Notes: a model not told the origin generated them from the letters alone. DNA of 40,627 nucleotides from Mycobacterium sp. (GCA_023264735.1 JAHFVD010000056.1:1-40627), one strand, 5' to 3'. Shown: positions 16,017 through 27,635, numbered from the stretch's first letter. Made by a program: numbers and translations.

Positions 16017-16689
16017 CGGGCGCCGACGGTGGTGCAACGGGCTCCGGTGGCGGCGGCAACGGCGGCTGTACCGGATCGCCGACCGGGACCGGCGGCGGAC
16101 CGTGCGGCGTATCAGCGATGGTGTGCCACAACGACGTGTACCACGGGTCGGTGTTGCGCACGGGTGCGGCCTGCGGGCCGGTATCGGGCGTGACGGCGGC
16201 ACCGGCCGGCAGCTGCACCTGGTAGGGAATGTCGCCGGGCATCACGAAGCCCAGCCGTTCGCGGGCTTGGGCGGCGATGTACACCGGATCGCCGAGCTTG
16301 GCCTTCTGCGACTCCAGGTCGGCGATCTGCTTGCGCAGCGCCTCCTCCGACGCGGCCAGTTGTTTCATCTCGGTGCGCTGGGCGAAGTAGGTGCGCACCG
16401 GACCCGCGATGGTCAGCGTCAGCACGCAGACCAGCGCCGCCAAGATCGCCGCGCGGCGCGCGGTGAAGCCCAGTCGTTGTTCACTCTGCTGCTCCACCGA
16501 GGCCGCGATGGCCCGCCGGACCGGTTCGATGACACTGTGCCCGGTCGGTTCTTCAGCGGCGACCTTGGTTTCGGTGGGACGCGGTTCACGTTTGGCCGCA
16601 GGCGAAGTGCGCGAGCGGACCCGACCCGACGCACCCGGCCGGGAGGCCGGGGAGCGTCGCTTCGGGTCGGGCCGCTTGCTTTCCGCCAC
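16009..16689 (-). CDS. divIC: DivIC/FtsB-family septum formation protein
   Basis: 226 residues from GTG 16689, preceded by CAGGA. A long basic, proline-rich cytoplasmic N-terminus (about 1-70) is followed by one membrane helix (AAILAALVCVLTLTIAGPV), a short coiled coil (RTEMKQLAASEEALRKQIADLESQKAKL) and the conserved YIAAQARERLGFVMPGD segment of septum initiators, then a Pro-rich outer tail ending near PPLPPPPEPVAPP. It is a bitopic divisome protein that, with FtsL/FtsQ partners, promotes septal peptidoglycan synthesis. It is 19 bases downstream of eno and overlaps the DUF501 gene. The family call is from memory of Rv1024. Confidence 0.92.
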   Translation of the reverse strand: MAESKRPDPKRRSPASRPGASGRVRSRTSPAAKREPRPTETKVAAEEPTGHSVIEPVRRAIAASVEQQSEQRLGFTARRAAILAALVCVLTLTIAGPVRTYFAQRTEMKQLAASEEALRKQIADLESQKAKLGDPVYIAAQARERLGFVMPGDIPYQVQLPAGAAVTPDTGPQAAPVRNTDPWYTSLWHTIADTPHGPPPVPVGDPVQPPLPPPPEPVAPPSAPGG

Positions 16690-16708
16690 AGTAACGTCCT
16701 GAGCGGCC

Positions 16709-18034
<1,326 letters not shown>

Positions 18035-18087
18035 CTAGATGGTCAACAGCGTGGCAGCGCTCCATGCACCTGAGCGCCGGAGCGCTC

Positions 18088-18819
18088 TTAGAGCGCGTGC
18101 CCTTGCGCATACGCCGTCGCCCAGTCCCGGACGGTGCGGGCGTACTGGTCAGAGTGGTTGTAGGCGTGCAGCGCGTTCATCCAGCCGCGGGGTGAGGCCA
18201 GGTCCTTGCCGCGGAAGCACAGATACCCCGCCGCCGACAGCGCGGCGTCGTCGATGTTGTCCGGGCTGATGACCCCGTCGTTGTTGGCGTCGACGCCGTA
18301 GAGCCGCCAGGTTTCGGGGATGAACTGCATGGGTCCCATCGCCCTGGCGTAGACCGGCTCATCGTTGTCCAGCGACTGCTCGCTGTCGATGATCTCTAGG
18401 TTGCCGTTGGTGCCGTCGAGGTGCACGCCGCGGATCGGCGGGCTGACGTCGCCGTTGGGCGCGATGACGGCGTCACGGTAGGTGCCGTGATGGCTCTCGA
18501 CCATGCCGATCCCGGCCAGTGTGGTCCAGGCCAGATGACAATCCGCGTTCTCCACCTCGGCCACCCGCGCGGCGTAGGCGTAGGCCTCCAGCGCGGTTAT
18601 CGGGATACCGAGCGCAGGCGCCCGTTGCGCTGCCCAGTCGTGGAGCTGGTCGGCCGGCCGGCCCTTGGCGTTGGTGTCGACGGCGGGCACCGGATCGCCC
18701 GGCGGTGGCGGTACACCGTCGGGAATTGGGGCGCCGAGCTGCCACGAGCAGCTCGAAGCCAGCAGCATCGCGGCCGCCGCAATGACGGCGACAACCCGCA
18801 GCCAACGCGTTGACGACAC
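18088..18819 (-). CDS. lpqU: LpqU, lipoprotein lytic transglycosylase
   Basis: 243 residues from GTG 18819, chosen because GAGGAG lies five bases upstream; a TTG six codons earlier is less likely. The N-terminus is a signal peptide with lipobox LLASSC, so the protein is lipid-anchored outside the membrane. The domain resembles MltB-type soluble lytic transglycosylases: WTTLAGIGMVESHHG with the catalytic glutamate, ARAMGPMQFIPETWRLYG, GVISPDNIDDAALSAAGYLC and LHAYNHSDQY. It cleaves peptidoglycan glycan strands. The gene precedes eno on the same strand and is divergent from efeU; the intervening region holds the iron boxes. Confidence 0.92.
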   Translation of the reverse strand: MSSTRWLRVVAVIAAAAMLLASSCSWQLGAPIPDGVPPPPGDPVPAVDTNAKGRPADQLHDWAAQRAPALGIPITALEAYAYAARVAEVENADCHLAWTTLAGIGMVESHHGTYRDAVIAPNGDVSPPIRGVHLDGTNGNLEIIDSEQSLDNDEPVYARAMGPMQFIPETWRLYGVDANNDGVISPDNIDDAALSAAGYLCFRGKDLASPRGWMNALHAYNHSDQYARTVRDWATAYAQGHAL

Positions 18820-18925
18820 AGCACTCCTCGAACCCAATCAACCCTCTTATCGTCCCATGCGTTTGGGGTCATTAGTCCCCACCGATGATGCCAACGAGGC
18901 GATAACTTCGTTACCACCTGTCTGC

Positions 18926-18964
18926 TAAGGTGAGCCCACCCTTGCTTTGGTAAGCCTTGCTTAC
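18926..18964 (+). promoter_or_regulatory. two tandem IdeR-type iron boxes upstream of efeU
   Basis: 18926-18944 (TAAGGTGAGCCCACCCTTG) and 18946-18964 (TTTGGTAAGCCTTGCTTAC) each match the IdeR/DtxR consensus TWAGGTWAGSCTWACCTWA at 15 of 19 positions by hand count, one base apart. They lie 34-72 bases before the efeU ATG. Fe2+-IdeR bound here would repress efeUOB when iron is plentiful. The consensus is established for M. tuberculosis IdeR; binding here is inference. Confidence 0.7.
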
Positions 18965-18997
18965 CTGCGACTATCCAAGTTAGTTAGGACTTGCCGA

Positions 18998-19957
18998 ATG
19001 GCTGACGTGGCGGACATCGCGACCGGCATCCACAGCACACTCAGTGCGGCCGGCCCGAACGTCTCCGCCCAGTTGTTCGGTAGCGGGCTGATCGGCCTGC
19101 GTGAAGGCCTGGAAGCCGGGATCATCGTCATGGTCCTGATCGCCTTCCTGGTGAAATCCGACCGCCGCGACGCCCTCAAATGGGTGTGGCTCGGCGTCGG
19201 CGCGGCGGTCCTGATGACGGTCGGCGTGTTCCTCACGATCCAGTACGGCGCCTACACGGTGACGGGCCTGGCCGCCGAGGCCATCGCCGGGGTGGCATCG
19301 CTGGTGGCCGTCGTGATCGTCACTTCGATGGTGCTGTGGATGCGCAAGGCGTCGGCCAGCATGTCCGGTGAGCTGCGGGCCGGGATGTCGAAGGCGCTCG
19401 ACACCGGTGCGTTCGCGGTGTTGATGCTGGCCTTCCTGGCCGTCGGCCGGGAAGGCGTCGAGACCGCGCTGTTCATGGTTGGGTTCGCCGAAGCCGAGAC
19501 GTCCTGGCCGCTGATCGGGCTGCTGATCGGCGTGCTGGCGGCGGCGGCGATCGCCTGGGGCATGTACGCCGGCGCTGTGCGGATCAACCTGGCCAAGTTC
19601 TTCTCCTACACCGGCGCGTTCCTGATCCTGGTCGCCGCGGGTGTCCTGTCCTACGGCATCGGCGCGCTGCAGACCGTGGGCTGGCTGCCCGGCCTCGGCT
19701 CCAAGGCCTTCGACGTCAGCGCGGGATTCAACTGGTCGGCCTGGTACGGCGAGATCATCCAGGGCGTCTTCAACATCACCCCGACCCCGACGGTGCTCCA
19801 GCTCATCTGCTGGCTGACCTACATCGTCGTCGTGCTCGCCCTGTTCCTGCGGCCCACCACTCCGGCACCAAGGCCGGCCAACACAGCTTCCACCGAAGAT
19901 CCCCAATCCTCCGAAGATTCGGAGGCCTCCGCCCTCTCCGAAAGGTCCCCTCAGTGA
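18998..19957 (+). CDS. efeU: EfeU, FTR1-type iron permease
   Basis: 319 residues from ATG 18998, with AGGA nine bases upstream; a start at 18947 would run through the iron boxes and is rejected. Seven hydrophobic helices are visible. Both REGxE iron-binding motifs are present: R35-E-G-L-E39 in helix 1 and R151-E-G-V-E155 in helix 4. The C-terminus is a polar Ser/Glu-rich tail. It imports iron across the plasma membrane as the permease of the EfeUOB system. The efeO start overlaps its stop by four bases (GTGA), so the operon is translationally coupled. Confidence 0.95.
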   Translation: MADVADIATGIHSTLSAAGPNVSAQLFGSGLIGLREGLEAGIIVMVLIAFLVKSDRRDALKWVWLGVGAAVLMTVGVFLTIQYGAYTVTGLAAEAIAGVASLVAVVIVTSMVLWMRKASASMSGELRAGMSKALDTGAFAVLMLAFLAVGREGVETALFMVGFAEAETSWPLIGLLIGVLAAAAIAWGMYAGAVRINLAKFFSYTGAFLILVAAGVLSYGIGALQTVGWLPGLGSKAFDVSAGFNWSAWYGEIIQGVFNITPTPTVLQLICWLTYIVVVLALFLRPTTPAPRPANTASTEDPQSSEDSEASALSERSPQ

Positions 19958-21120
19958 CGCTGATCCACGGCATCAAGACCGGTACTGCCGCAGCCGCGGC
20001 GATTCTGGCCGGAGTCTCCATGGCGGCCTGCACGGCCAAAGAGACCAAGTCCGCGGACTCGAGCACCAAGGCGCCCTCCGAGATCACGGTCAACGCGTCC
20101 GACACCGAGTGCAAGCTGTCGGGCACGCAGGCCGGCACCGGGCCGAGCACCTTCGTGATCACCAACAACGGCACCAAGGTCACCGAGTTCTACGTGTACG
20201 GCGAGGGCGAGCGGGTGATGGGTGAGGTGGAGAACATCTCCCCCGGGCTGCAGCGCAAGCTGGTCGTGCAGCTCGGCGAGCCGGGCAAGTACCAGATCGC
20301 ATGCAAGCCGGGCATGATCGGCGACGGCCTCCGCAGCGACTTCACTGTGACCGGCACCGCCGTCGCGGTCGACACCGAGGGCAAGTTCAAGGAAGCCGCC
20401 GACAGCTACAAGCGCTACGTGAACAGCCAGGCCGATGCCTTGGTCCCGGCAGTCGAGGCGTTCGTCGCCGCGATCAAGGCCGGCGATATCGCTTCGGCCA
20501 AAGCGCAGTACCCGACTTCACGCGTCTACTGGGAGCGGATCGAGCCCGTCGCGGAGTCGTTCCCCAACGACCTCGACCCGCGCGTCGACCTGCGTGAGGC
20601 CGACCTGGAACCGGGCCAGAAATGGACCGGCTTCCACCGGCTGGAAAAGGACCTGTGGGTCACCGGCCTGCAGCCCGACACCAACGCCATCGCCGACCAG
20701 CTGGTCGCCGATGTCAAGGAGCTCAACGCCGATGTGAAGGCGCCCGACTGGACCATCGACTCGACCCAGATCGCCGGTGGCGCACAGGGTCTTCTCGATG
20801 AGGTCGCGATCAGCAAGATCAGCGGCGAGGAGGACATCTTCAGCCACACCGACCTGTGGGATTTCGAGGCCAACGTACAGGGCTCACAGACCGCGGTGGC
20901 TTCCGTTCGCCCGATCCTGGACGAACGTAATGCCGACCTGGGCAAGCGGGTCGACCAGCGCTTCGCCGATGTCGAGGCGCTCCTGGCCAAGTACCGCAAG
21001 GGCGACGGATTCGTGCTGTACGACACGGTGACCGAGCCCCAGCGCCAAGAACTCTCGCGCGCGATCGACGCGCTGAGCAAGGAGGTAAGTCAGGTGCAGG
21101 GTGTCATCGCTCCCCAGTAA
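19954..21120 (+). CDS. efeO: EfeO, extracytoplasmic iron-binding lipoprotein with cupredoxin and M75 domains
   Basis: 388 residues from GTG 19954. The signal peptide ends in a lipobox (VSMAAC), so it is anchored outside the membrane. Residues about 40-135 form a cupredoxin-like domain (FVITNNGTKVTEFYVYG, CKPGMIGDGL). The rest is an M75 imelysin-type helical domain with the H228-R-L-E231 HxxE metal motif in WTGFHRLEKDLW and YPTSRVYWERIEPVAESF. EfeO is thought to bind and hand iron to EfeU. The gene overlaps efeU by four bases and efeB by 20 bases. Confidence 0.95.
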   Translation: MTLIHGIKTGTAAAAAILAGVSMAACTAKETKSADSSTKAPSEITVNASDTECKLSGTQAGTGPSTFVITNNGTKVTEFYVYGEGERVMGEVENISPGLQRKLVVQLGEPGKYQIACKPGMIGDGLRSDFTVTGTAVAVDTEGKFKEAADSYKRYVNSQADALVPAVEAFVAAIKAGDIASAKAQYPTSRVYWERIEPVAESFPNDLDPRVDLREADLEPGQKWTGFHRLEKDLWVTGLQPDTNAIADQLVADVKELNADVKAPDWTIDSTQIAGGAQGLLDEVAISKISGEEDIFSHTDLWDFEANVQGSQTAVASVRPILDERNADLGKRVDQRFADVEALLAKYRKGDGFVLYDTVTEPQRQELSRAIDALSKEVSQVQGVIAPQ

Positions 21121-22411
21121 TCCCGACGAGACTGCCCCGGCCCCGCCGGGGCAGTCCGGGCTGTCTCGACGCAAACTCTTCGGTGCTGCCGGTGTGACCG
21201 CCGCGGTGGTCGGCGCGGCCGGCGCCGGGGCGCTGGCCGGGCGGGCGTCGGCGGCCGACTTGCACACCGGTGGTCTGGACAAACCGGTTCCGTTCCGCGG
21301 TGAACACCAGGCCGGGATCGTCACCCCGGCCCAGGACCGGATGCACTTCGCGACATTCGACGTCACGACGGACTCCAAGGCCGACCTCGTCGCCATGCTC
21401 AAGGAGTGGACGGGCATGGCCGAGCGGATGACCGCGGGTCAGGAAGCCGTCCGCGACGGGGCCATCGGGCTCAATCCCTATGCGCCACCCTCAGATACCG
21501 GTGAGGCGCTGGGCCTGCCAGCCTCCCAGCTGACGCTGACCATCGGGTTCGGCCCGACGTTCTTCCTCAAGGACGGCAAGGACCGCTTCGGTATCGCCGG
21601 CCTCAAGCCGCAGCTGCTGGAGAACCTGCCGAAGTTCCCCAACGAGACCATGGACCCGGCCCGCTGCGGCGGCGATATCGTCGTGCAGGCGTGTGCCAAC
21701 GACCCGCAGGTGGCGGTGCACGCCATCCGCAACCTGGCCCGCGTCGGCTTCGGCACCGTGGCGGTGCGCTACTCCCAGCTGGGGTTCGGCCGCACTTCCT
21801 CCACCACCCGTGAGCAGGCCACGCCGCGAAACCTGTTCGGGTTCAAAGACGGAACCAACAACATCAAGTCCGACGAAACCGACGCACTCAACCAGCAGGT
21901 GTGGGTGGAACGGGGCGACGGGCCCGACTGGATGACCGGCGGCAGCTACATGATCAGCCGGCGCATCCGGATGCGCATCGAGAACTGGGACCGCACAACG
22001 CTTCTCGAGCAGGAGCGGGTGATCGGCCGGCAGAAGGGCAGCGGCGCACCCAACGGGCTGACCCAGGAGTTCGAGGAGCTCAACCTCGACATCGTCGACA
22101 ACAAGGACACCCCGCTGATCGACGTCGACGCCCACGTGCGGCTGGCGTCGCATCAGCATCTGAACGGCATCCGAATCCTGCGTCGCGGCTACAACTTCAC
22201 CGATGGCTCCGACGGGTTCGGGCACCTGGACGCCGGGCTGTTCTTCATCGCGTTCGTCCGGAATCCGGTGACGCAGTTCATCCCGATGCAGATGGAGCTG
22301 GCCCGCCGGGACGCGCTCAACGAGTACATCACCCACAACGGCAGCGCGATCTTCGCCATCCCGCCGGGACTGCGGGACAGCGACTACTGGGGTTCGACGC
22401 TGCTCGGCTGA
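21101..22411 (+). CDS. efeB: EfeB, Tat-exported dye-decolourising heme peroxidase
   Basis: 436 residues from GTG 21101, inside the end of efeO. A twin-arginine signal (SRRKLFGAAGVTAAVVGAAG, then an AxA-like ASAAD site) directs export of the folded protein. The DyP signature is G247-F-K-D250-G251 (GFKDGTNN), with the proximal-heme histidine region FTDGSDGFGHLDAGLFF and SRRIRMRIENWDRTTL later. It is a B/EfeB-type DyP peroxidase, proposed to oxidise iron or release it from heme. Its 3' end overlaps the 3' end of mazG by 28 bases on the opposite strand. An AGGAGG lies 15 bases upstream, rather far for a normal start. Confidence 0.95.
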   Translation: MSSLPSNPDETAPAPPGQSGLSRRKLFGAAGVTAAVVGAAGAGALAGRASAADLHTGGLDKPVPFRGEHQAGIVTPAQDRMHFATFDVTTDSKADLVAMLKEWTGMAERMTAGQEAVRDGAIGLNPYAPPSDTGEALGLPASQLTLTIGFGPTFFLKDGKDRFGIAGLKPQLLENLPKFPNETMDPARCGGDIVVQACANDPQVAVHAIRNLARVGFGTVAVRYSQLGFGRTSSTTREQATPRNLFGFKDGTNNIKSDETDALNQQVWVERGDGPDWMTGGSYMISRRIRMRIENWDRTTLLEQERVIGRQKGSGAPNGLTQEFEELNLDIVDNKDTPLIDVDAHVRLASHQHLNGIRILRRGYNFTDGSDGFGHLDAGLFFIAFVRNPVTQFIPMQMELARRDALNEYITHNGSAIFAIPPGLRDSDYWGSTLLG

Positions 22412-23535
22412 TCGGCGACCGGCACGTCCAGATCGTCCGGCTCGGTCAGGTCGACGTCCTCGACGGCGATCTCGGGCACCTCGAAGTCCTCGTCGCCGGC
22501 GTCGATGAGGACCGTCTCGATATCGTCGCGCAGGTCGTCATCGGCGGAGACCACCTCGGGAACCAGCGGCTCGTCCAGCGGTTCGCCGTCTGGCGCCGGC
22601 CAATGGCGGCGCCATTCGTCGGCGCTGACCACACCCAGCGGCGCGGTGGCGTCGAGCCGGCTGGGGGCATCGGCATCGCGGCGGTTCGCCGCGATCGCGC
22701 GTTCGACGGCACGCACTGTCTCCATGAACTCCAAAGTGTGAGTGCGCAGCTCGTTTTCGGCATCCTTGTCGGCCGCCACCGTGACCGTCACGATCGACGC
22801 CGGGATGAACTGGGCAGGCACTCCCGCGGTCACGACCCGGGCAATCACCTTCTGCGCCAACGCCAGCGCCGGCTGACCGGTCGGGACCTCGTCGACGCAG
22901 GACATGCGTTTGTTCGTCTCGAGAGCCTTGCGCTCCTCCCACTGGGCCAGCTGGTCTTCCAGTGAGATCGATTCGCCGGCCAGCACCGCGGGCACCCGAT
23001 TGCCGAGCTTGCGCACCAGCGCATCGGCGACATCGTCGATGGTGAACGCGTGCTGCGTCGCTTCCTCGGCGATCCGGGCGTGAAAAAGCACCTGCAGCAA
23101 CACATCTCCGAGTTCGTCGCGCAGCTCGTTGAGATCGCCGCCGCGCACCGCGTCGAACAGCTCGTAGGTCTCCTCCAGGAGATAGCGCCGCAGCGAGTCG
23201 TGCGTCTGTTCACTCTCCCACGGCCCGGTGGTGCGCAGCTTGTCCATGATCGCCACCGCGTCCACCAGCCGTTCACCGGGTTGGGGCTCCGGCACGGCGA
23301 TCAACCGCTCGCCTGCGGCCAGCCGCGCCTGCACCTCGGGGTGCTTCCGATCGGAACTTAGGAGAACCGGCGCTGGATCTTCAGGTCCCCCGGTGAACAA
23401 AGGCCGCGCCGACGGCAGCGACCACGGCACCTTGACCGGCATCTCCTCGGTGTACTGGACATCGCCGCTGAGTAATTCGACGGCGTCGACGGGCACCAGC
23501 GCAGGACGGCGCGGATCGACCAGGATGACGGTCAC
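22384..23535 (-). CDS. mazG: MazG, nucleoside triphosphate pyrophosphohydrolase
   Basis: 383 residues from GTG 23535, which overlaps the mfd stop (GTGA). The MazG domain holds [28 protein letters not shown] and the metal-binding [19 protein letters not shown], then [25 protein letters not shown]. The enzyme hydrolyses (d)NTPs, including oxidised ones, to the monophosphate. M. tuberculosis MazG has 325 residues (from memory); the excess here is mostly a very acidic C-terminal tail of about 60 residues rich in Asp/Glu/Val/Pro ([19 protein letters not shown] onward). Its 3' end overlaps efeB by 28 bases. Confidence 0.94.
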   Translation of the reverse strand: MTVILVDPRRPALVPVDAVELLSGDVQYTEEMPVKVPWSLPSARPLFTGGPEDPAPVLLSSDRKHPEVQARLAAGERLIAVPEPQPGERLVDAVAIMDKLRTTGPWESEQTHDSLRRYLLEETYELFDAVRGGDLNELRDELGDVLLQVLFHARIAEEATQHAFTIDDVADALVRKLGNRVPAVLAGESISLEDQLAQWEERKALETNKRMSCVDEVPTGQPALALAQKVIARVVTAGVPAQFIPASIVTVTVAADKDAENELRTHTLEFMETVRAVERAIAANRRDADAPSRLDATAPLGVVSADEWRRHWPAPDGEPLDEPLVPEVVSADDDLRDDIETVLIDAGDEDFEVPEIAVEDVDLTEPDDLDVPVADQPSSVEPQ

Positions 23536-26500
23536 TGCCGCTCTCCCTTCTGCGCGCCTGCCGCTGTGTTGGTCGTTATATCAAGCTCGCCCTGCGGCTG
23601 TCCGTCAAGTGCAAGAAGCAGATCGGCGACCATCTGCACCAATTGCAGGTCACGGATCCGCGGCGCGCCGACCCCGCTGCCGGCCCGTGGGATCGGCACC
23701 TGCACCGTCGAGGTGGTCGCCCGGTAGCCGGCACCGGGGTACACCCGTTTCAGACGCAACTGCGCGGAGTCAGGCAGCGTCAGCGGCGACACGCGAATCG
23801 TTGTGGCAGAACCACTTCCGGTGGCGGCCACTTCGGCCACTCCGTAGGTGCGGCACAGCAGGCGCAGGCGGGCCACCGCCAGCAGGCGCTGGGCGGGCTC
23901 GGGCAGCGGCCCGTAGCGGTCGGTCAGTTCCTCGACGACCGCGACGATGCCCGCATCGTCGGTGGCGGCGGCGAGCCGGCGATAGGCCTCCAGCCGCAGC
24001 CGGTCGCTGGCAATGTAGTCCGGCGGCAGGTTGGCATCGACCGGCAGATCGATGCGGACATCCTTGGGTTCCTCGGGTGTGGTCACCGTGTCACCGGCGA
24101 ACGCAGCCTTATAGGCCTCGACCGCCTCACCCACCAGCCGGACATACAGGTCGAATCCGACCCCGGCGACGTGGCCGGACTGCTCGACACCGAGCACGTT
24201 GCCTGCGCCGCGAATCTCCAAGTCCTTCAACGCCACTGCCATGCCCGCGCCGAGTTCGTTGTTCTGCGCGATGGTGGCCAGCCGGTCGTAGGCAGTCTCG
24301 GTGAGCGGCATCTCCTTGGGGTACAGGAAGTAGGCATAGCCGCGCTCGCGGCTGCGGCCCACCCGCCCGCGCAACTGGTGCAGCTGTGACAGTCCGAAGG
24401 TGTCGGCACGTTCGACGATCAGTGTGTTGGCGTTCGAGATGTCCAGTCCGGTCTCGACGATCGTGGTGCAGACCAGGATGTCGTATTCGCGGTTCCAGAA
24501 GCCTTCGACGGTGCGCTCCAACAACTCCTCGGGCATCTGGCCGTGTGCGACCACCACCCGCGCCTCGGGCACCAACTGCCGGATCCGGGCGGCGGCAGAG
24601 TCAATGCTGCTGACCCGGTTGTGGATGTAGAAGACCTGCCCGTCGCGCAACAGCTCACGGCGCAGCGCGGCGGCGACCTGTTTGTCGTCGTGCCCGCCGA
24701 CGTAGGTCAGCACGGGGTAGCGCTCCTCGGGCGGGGTGAGGATCGTCGACATCTCCCGGATGCCGGCCAGGCTCATCTCGAGGGTTCGCGGGATCGGGGT
24801 GGCGCTCATGGTCAGCACGTCGACGTGGGTGCGCAGGCTCTTGATGTGTTCCTTGTGCTCGACGCCGAACCGCTGCTCCTCGTCGACGACCACCAGGCCG
24901 AGGTCTTTCCAGCGAATCGCGGTCTGCAACAGCCGGTGAGTGCCGATCACGATGTCGACGCTGCCGTCGGCCATCCCGTCGATCACCGCCCGCGACTCGC
25001 CTGCGTCGGTGAACCGGGACAGGCCTTTCACGGTCACCGGGAAGCCGGCCATCCGCGCGGTGAACGTCTGCAGGTGCTGGTCGGCCAGCAGCGTGGTGGG
25101 CACCAGCACCGCCACCTGTTTGCCGTCCTGAACCGCCTTGAACGCCGCCCGCACCGCGATCTCGGTCTTGCCGTAGCCGACGTCACCGCAGATGACCCGG
25201 TCCATCGGCATGGGCTTTTCCATGTCGGCCTTGACCTCTTGGATGGCGGTCAGCTGGTCGACGGTCTCGGTGAACCCGAACGCGTCCTCCATCTCGGCCT
25301 GCCACGGAGTGTCCGGGCCGAAGGCGTGCCCGGGTGCGGCCTGCCGCTTGGCGTAGAGCGACACCAGTTCGCCGGCGATTTCGCGAACAGCCTTGCGCGC
25401 CTTGGTTTTTGTGTTGGTCCAGTCGCTGCCGCCGAGCCGGCTCAGACCCGGCTCCTGGCCGCCGACATAGCGGGACAGCTGATCCAGGGAGTCCATCGGT
25501 ACGAACAGCTTGTCGGCCGCCTGACCGCGCTTGCTGGACGCGTACTCCAGCACCAGGTATTCGCGCCGCGCACCGCCGACGGTGCGCTCGACCATCTCGA
25601 CGAACCGGCCGATCCCGTGCTGATCGTGCACCACGAGGTCCCCCGCGGTCAACGCCAGCGGGTCAACGGTGTTGCGGCGCTTGGCGGCCAGCCGCTTGCC
25701 TTCCGGGGCGGTGGCCCGGTTGCCGGTCAGGTCGGTTTCGGTGATGACGACGAGGTTGGCGCCCGGCACGATGATGCCGTCGTGCAGCGGGCCCCGCAGG
25801 ACGCCGATCACACCTTCTTTGGGGGCCTGGCCGGGTTCGAGCATGGCCGCCGGGGTGTCGCGCTCCGCGAGCTGCTCGACGACCCGGTGGGCGGTGCCGG
25901 TGCCGGGCGCGACAACCGCGGCATACCCGCCGGTCAGGACGTGGGCGCGCAGCATCGCGAAGATCTCGTCGACGCTGCTCTGCTGGCCGCGGGCCGACGG
26001 TGCACTGCGCACGTCGAGTTCGACGGCGTTCTCCGCGGCGAGCTGGCTCAACGTCCACCACGGGCGGTTGCTCGCGCGGGCCGCGTCGCGGACGTCGTCG
26101 AGCTCACGGAAGCCGGATCCGCCGAGCTGCTCGACGTCGATGGGGGCGTCACCGCCGATCGCGGCGACCGACCACGACGCTTCGAGGAACTCGCGTCCGG
26201 TCTTGATCAGGTCGGCAGCGCGGGTGCGCACCTTCTCCGGATCGCAGACCAGCACCGGGGTGTCGGCAGGCAGGTGATCGATGAGCAGCGCGAGCTCATC
26301 GGGTCGCAGCACGGGCTGAAGCGCCTCCATCCCGTCGACCGGGATGCCTTCGGCGATCTTGGCCAGCATTTCCCCGACGCTGCCGGTGATGTGGTCGTCG
26401 TCGGGCGGCCGCGTCTCGGTGAGCTTGGCGGCGCGGGCCCGCACCTCCTCGGTGAGCAGCAGCTCGCGGCAGGGCACCGCGACCACGGTTTCGACGTCGA

Positions 26501-27194
26501 TCTCCGGGATCGAGCGCTGGTCGGCGACTGCGAACATCCGCATCTCGCTGACCTCGTCACCCCAGAACTCCACCCGGACGGGATGCTCGGCGGTCGGCGG
26601 GAAGATGTCGAGGATGCCGCCGCGGACGGCGAATTCGCCGCGCTTGCCGACCATGTCGACGCGGGTGTAGGCCAGCTCGACCAGACGGGCGACCAGCTGG
26701 TCGAAGTCGAACTCCGCGCCGACGCGCAGCGTCACCGGCTCGATATCGGCCAGATCCGGTGCCATCGGCTGCAACAGCGAGCGCGCGGTCGTCACCACCA
26801 CGCGCAGCGACGGTCCCAGCCGGGCGTCGTCGGGGTGGGCCAGCCGGTAGAGCACCATCAGGCGCGCGCCGACGGTGTCCACGCCGGGAGACAGTCGCTC
26901 GTGCGGCAGCGTCTCCCAGGACGGGAACATCACCGCCGAGTCGCCGAAGACGCCGCGCAGTTCGGCGGTCAGATCGTCGGCCTCGCGCCCGGTCGCGGTC
27001 ACCACGAGTAGCGGGCCACCGCGGGCCAGCGCGCACGCGGCATACAGCTGGGCGCTGGACGGCCCGACCATGCTGAGTTCTTCGGGACGTTCGGCGGCGC
27101 GCTGGGTGAGTTCGGCGAAAGCCGGCGCGGTGAGCGCCAAATCGACCAGCCCGGCTAACGGGGTCTGGACATACTGGTGCCCCGGTGCGGTCAT
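23532..27194 (-). CDS. mfd: Mfd, transcription-repair coupling factor
   Basis: 1,220 residues from ATG 27194, close to the usual length. It displaces stalled RNA polymerase and recruits UvrA for nucleotide excision repair. The N-terminal UvrB-homology modules include [30 protein letters not shown] and [21 protein letters not shown]. The RNA-polymerase interaction domain has [20 protein letters not shown] and [22 protein letters not shown]. The translocase has Walker [25 protein letters not shown] and [14 protein letters not shown], then [17 protein letters not shown]. mazG overlaps its stop, forming an mfd-mazG operon. Confidence 0.98.
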   Translation of the reverse strand: MTAPGHQYVQTPLAGLVDLALTAPAFAELTQRAAERPEELSMVGPSSAQLYAACALARGGPLLVVTATGREADDLTAELRGVFGDSAVMFPSWETLPHERLSPGVDTVGARLMVLYRLAHPDDARLGPSLRVVVTTARSLLQPMAPDLADIEPVTLRVGAEFDFDQLVARLVELAYTRVDMVGKRGEFAVRGGILDIFPPTAEHPVRVEFWGDEVSEMRMFAVADQRSIPEIDVETVVAVPCRELLLTEEVRARAAKLTETRPPDDDHITGSVGEMLAKIAEGIPVDGMEALQPVLRPDELALLIDHLPADTPVLVCDPEKVRTRAADLIKTGREFLEASWSVAAIGGDAPIDVEQLGGSGFRELDDVRDAARASNRPWWTLSQLAAENAVELDVRSAPSARGQQSSVDEIFAMLRAHVLTGGYAAVVAPGTGTAHRVVEQLAERDTPAAMLEPGQAPKEGVIGVLRGPLHDGIIVPGANLVVITETDLTGNRATAPEGKRLAAKRRNTVDPLALTAGDLVVHDQHGIGRFVEMVERTVGGARREYLVLEYASSKRGQAADKLFVPMDSLDQLSRYVGGQEPGLSRLGGSDWTNTKTKARKAVREIAGELVSLYAKRQAAPGHAFGPDTPWQAEMEDAFGFTETVDQLTAIQEVKADMEKPMPMDRVICGDVGYGKTEIAVRAAFKAVQDGKQVAVLVPTTLLADQHLQTFTARMAGFPVTVKGLSRFTDAGESRAVIDGMADGSVDIVIGTHRLLQTAIRWKDLGLVVVDEEQRFGVEHKEHIKSLRTHVDVLTMSATPIPRTLEMSLAGIREMSTILTPPEERYPVLTYVGGHDDKQVAAALRRELLRDGQVFYIHNRVSSIDSAAARIRQLVPEARVVVAHGQMPEELLERTVEGFWNREYDILVCTTIVETGLDISNANTLIVERADTFGLSQLHQLRGRVGRSRERGYAYFLYPKEMPLTETAYDRLATIAQNNELGAGMAVALKDLEIRGAGNVLGVEQSGHVAGVGFDLYVRLVGEAVEAYKAAFAGDTVTTPEEPKDVRIDLPVDANLPPDYIASDRLRLEAYRRLAAATDDAGIVAVVEELTDRYGPLPEPAQRLLAVARLRLLCRTYGVAEVAATGSGSATTIRVSPLTLPDSAQLRLKRVYPGAGYRATTSTVQVPIPRAGSGVGAPRIRDLQLVQMVADLLLALDGQPQGELDITTNTAAGAQKGERQ

Positions 27195-27279
27195 GATCCC
27201 CCCATCCTAGGCAAGACCGCCGAAGGCGTTGCGGCGGGCCGCGATTCGCCCGCCCGCTGTGACGCAGGTCGCGTCGGGT

Positions 27280-27635
27280 CTACTCCCCGCTCGCCGCCTT
27301 GAGAGCGGCGACCTTGAAGCCCGGGTCGGGAATGCCGTCGGGGAAGCGCTGCAGCGCCGCGACCGCAAGAGCGGCCAACCGTTGCAGCGCCTCGACGACA
27401 CCTACCTCCGGCCGACCCGGCCGCGCCCAATACACCCCGATGGCACCCATCGGATCTGCCCCGACCATGGGGACGATGACCAGGCTGCGCACGAAGGTCG
27501 GCCGGTAGGCCTCCTGCGGGATCCGGTCGTCTCGGCGGGTGCCGCCACCTTGACCACCTGCTGGACATCCTCAAGCCGCTCGGCCGCTGTCAGCCCAGCC
27601 CTGATCTGGTCGAAATCCTCCCCATCGCCGACCAC
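27280..27635 (-). pseudogene. GAF-domain sensor remnant with internal deletion
   Basis: Read on the minus strand from GTG 27635, the start GDGEDFDQIRAGLTAAERLEDVQQVVKVAA looks like the first helix of a GAF sensor module. At about 27540-27530 the match shifts frame and jumps to DDRIPQEAYRPTFVRSLVIVP, then GADPMGAIGVYWARPGRP and EALQRLAALAVAAL, which are the last strands and helix of the same domain, ending with TGA at 27280. The chromophore/ligand pocket between is missing. Many actinobacterial GAF regulators share the IPxEAYRPTFVRSL block, so the family call is good; the parent protein is unknown. Confidence 0.7.

Noticed and set aside
18947..18997. Upstream ATG extension of efeU
   Set aside because: It would place the iron boxes inside the coding region and adds residues unlike the family; ATG 18998 fits the family start.
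24543..27011. 822-codon open frame on the plus strand opposite mfd
   Set aside because: It is the mirror of the mfd coding sequence in high-GC DNA; composition (His/Arg/Gly/Asp-rich) and absence of any domain mark it as an antisense shadow.
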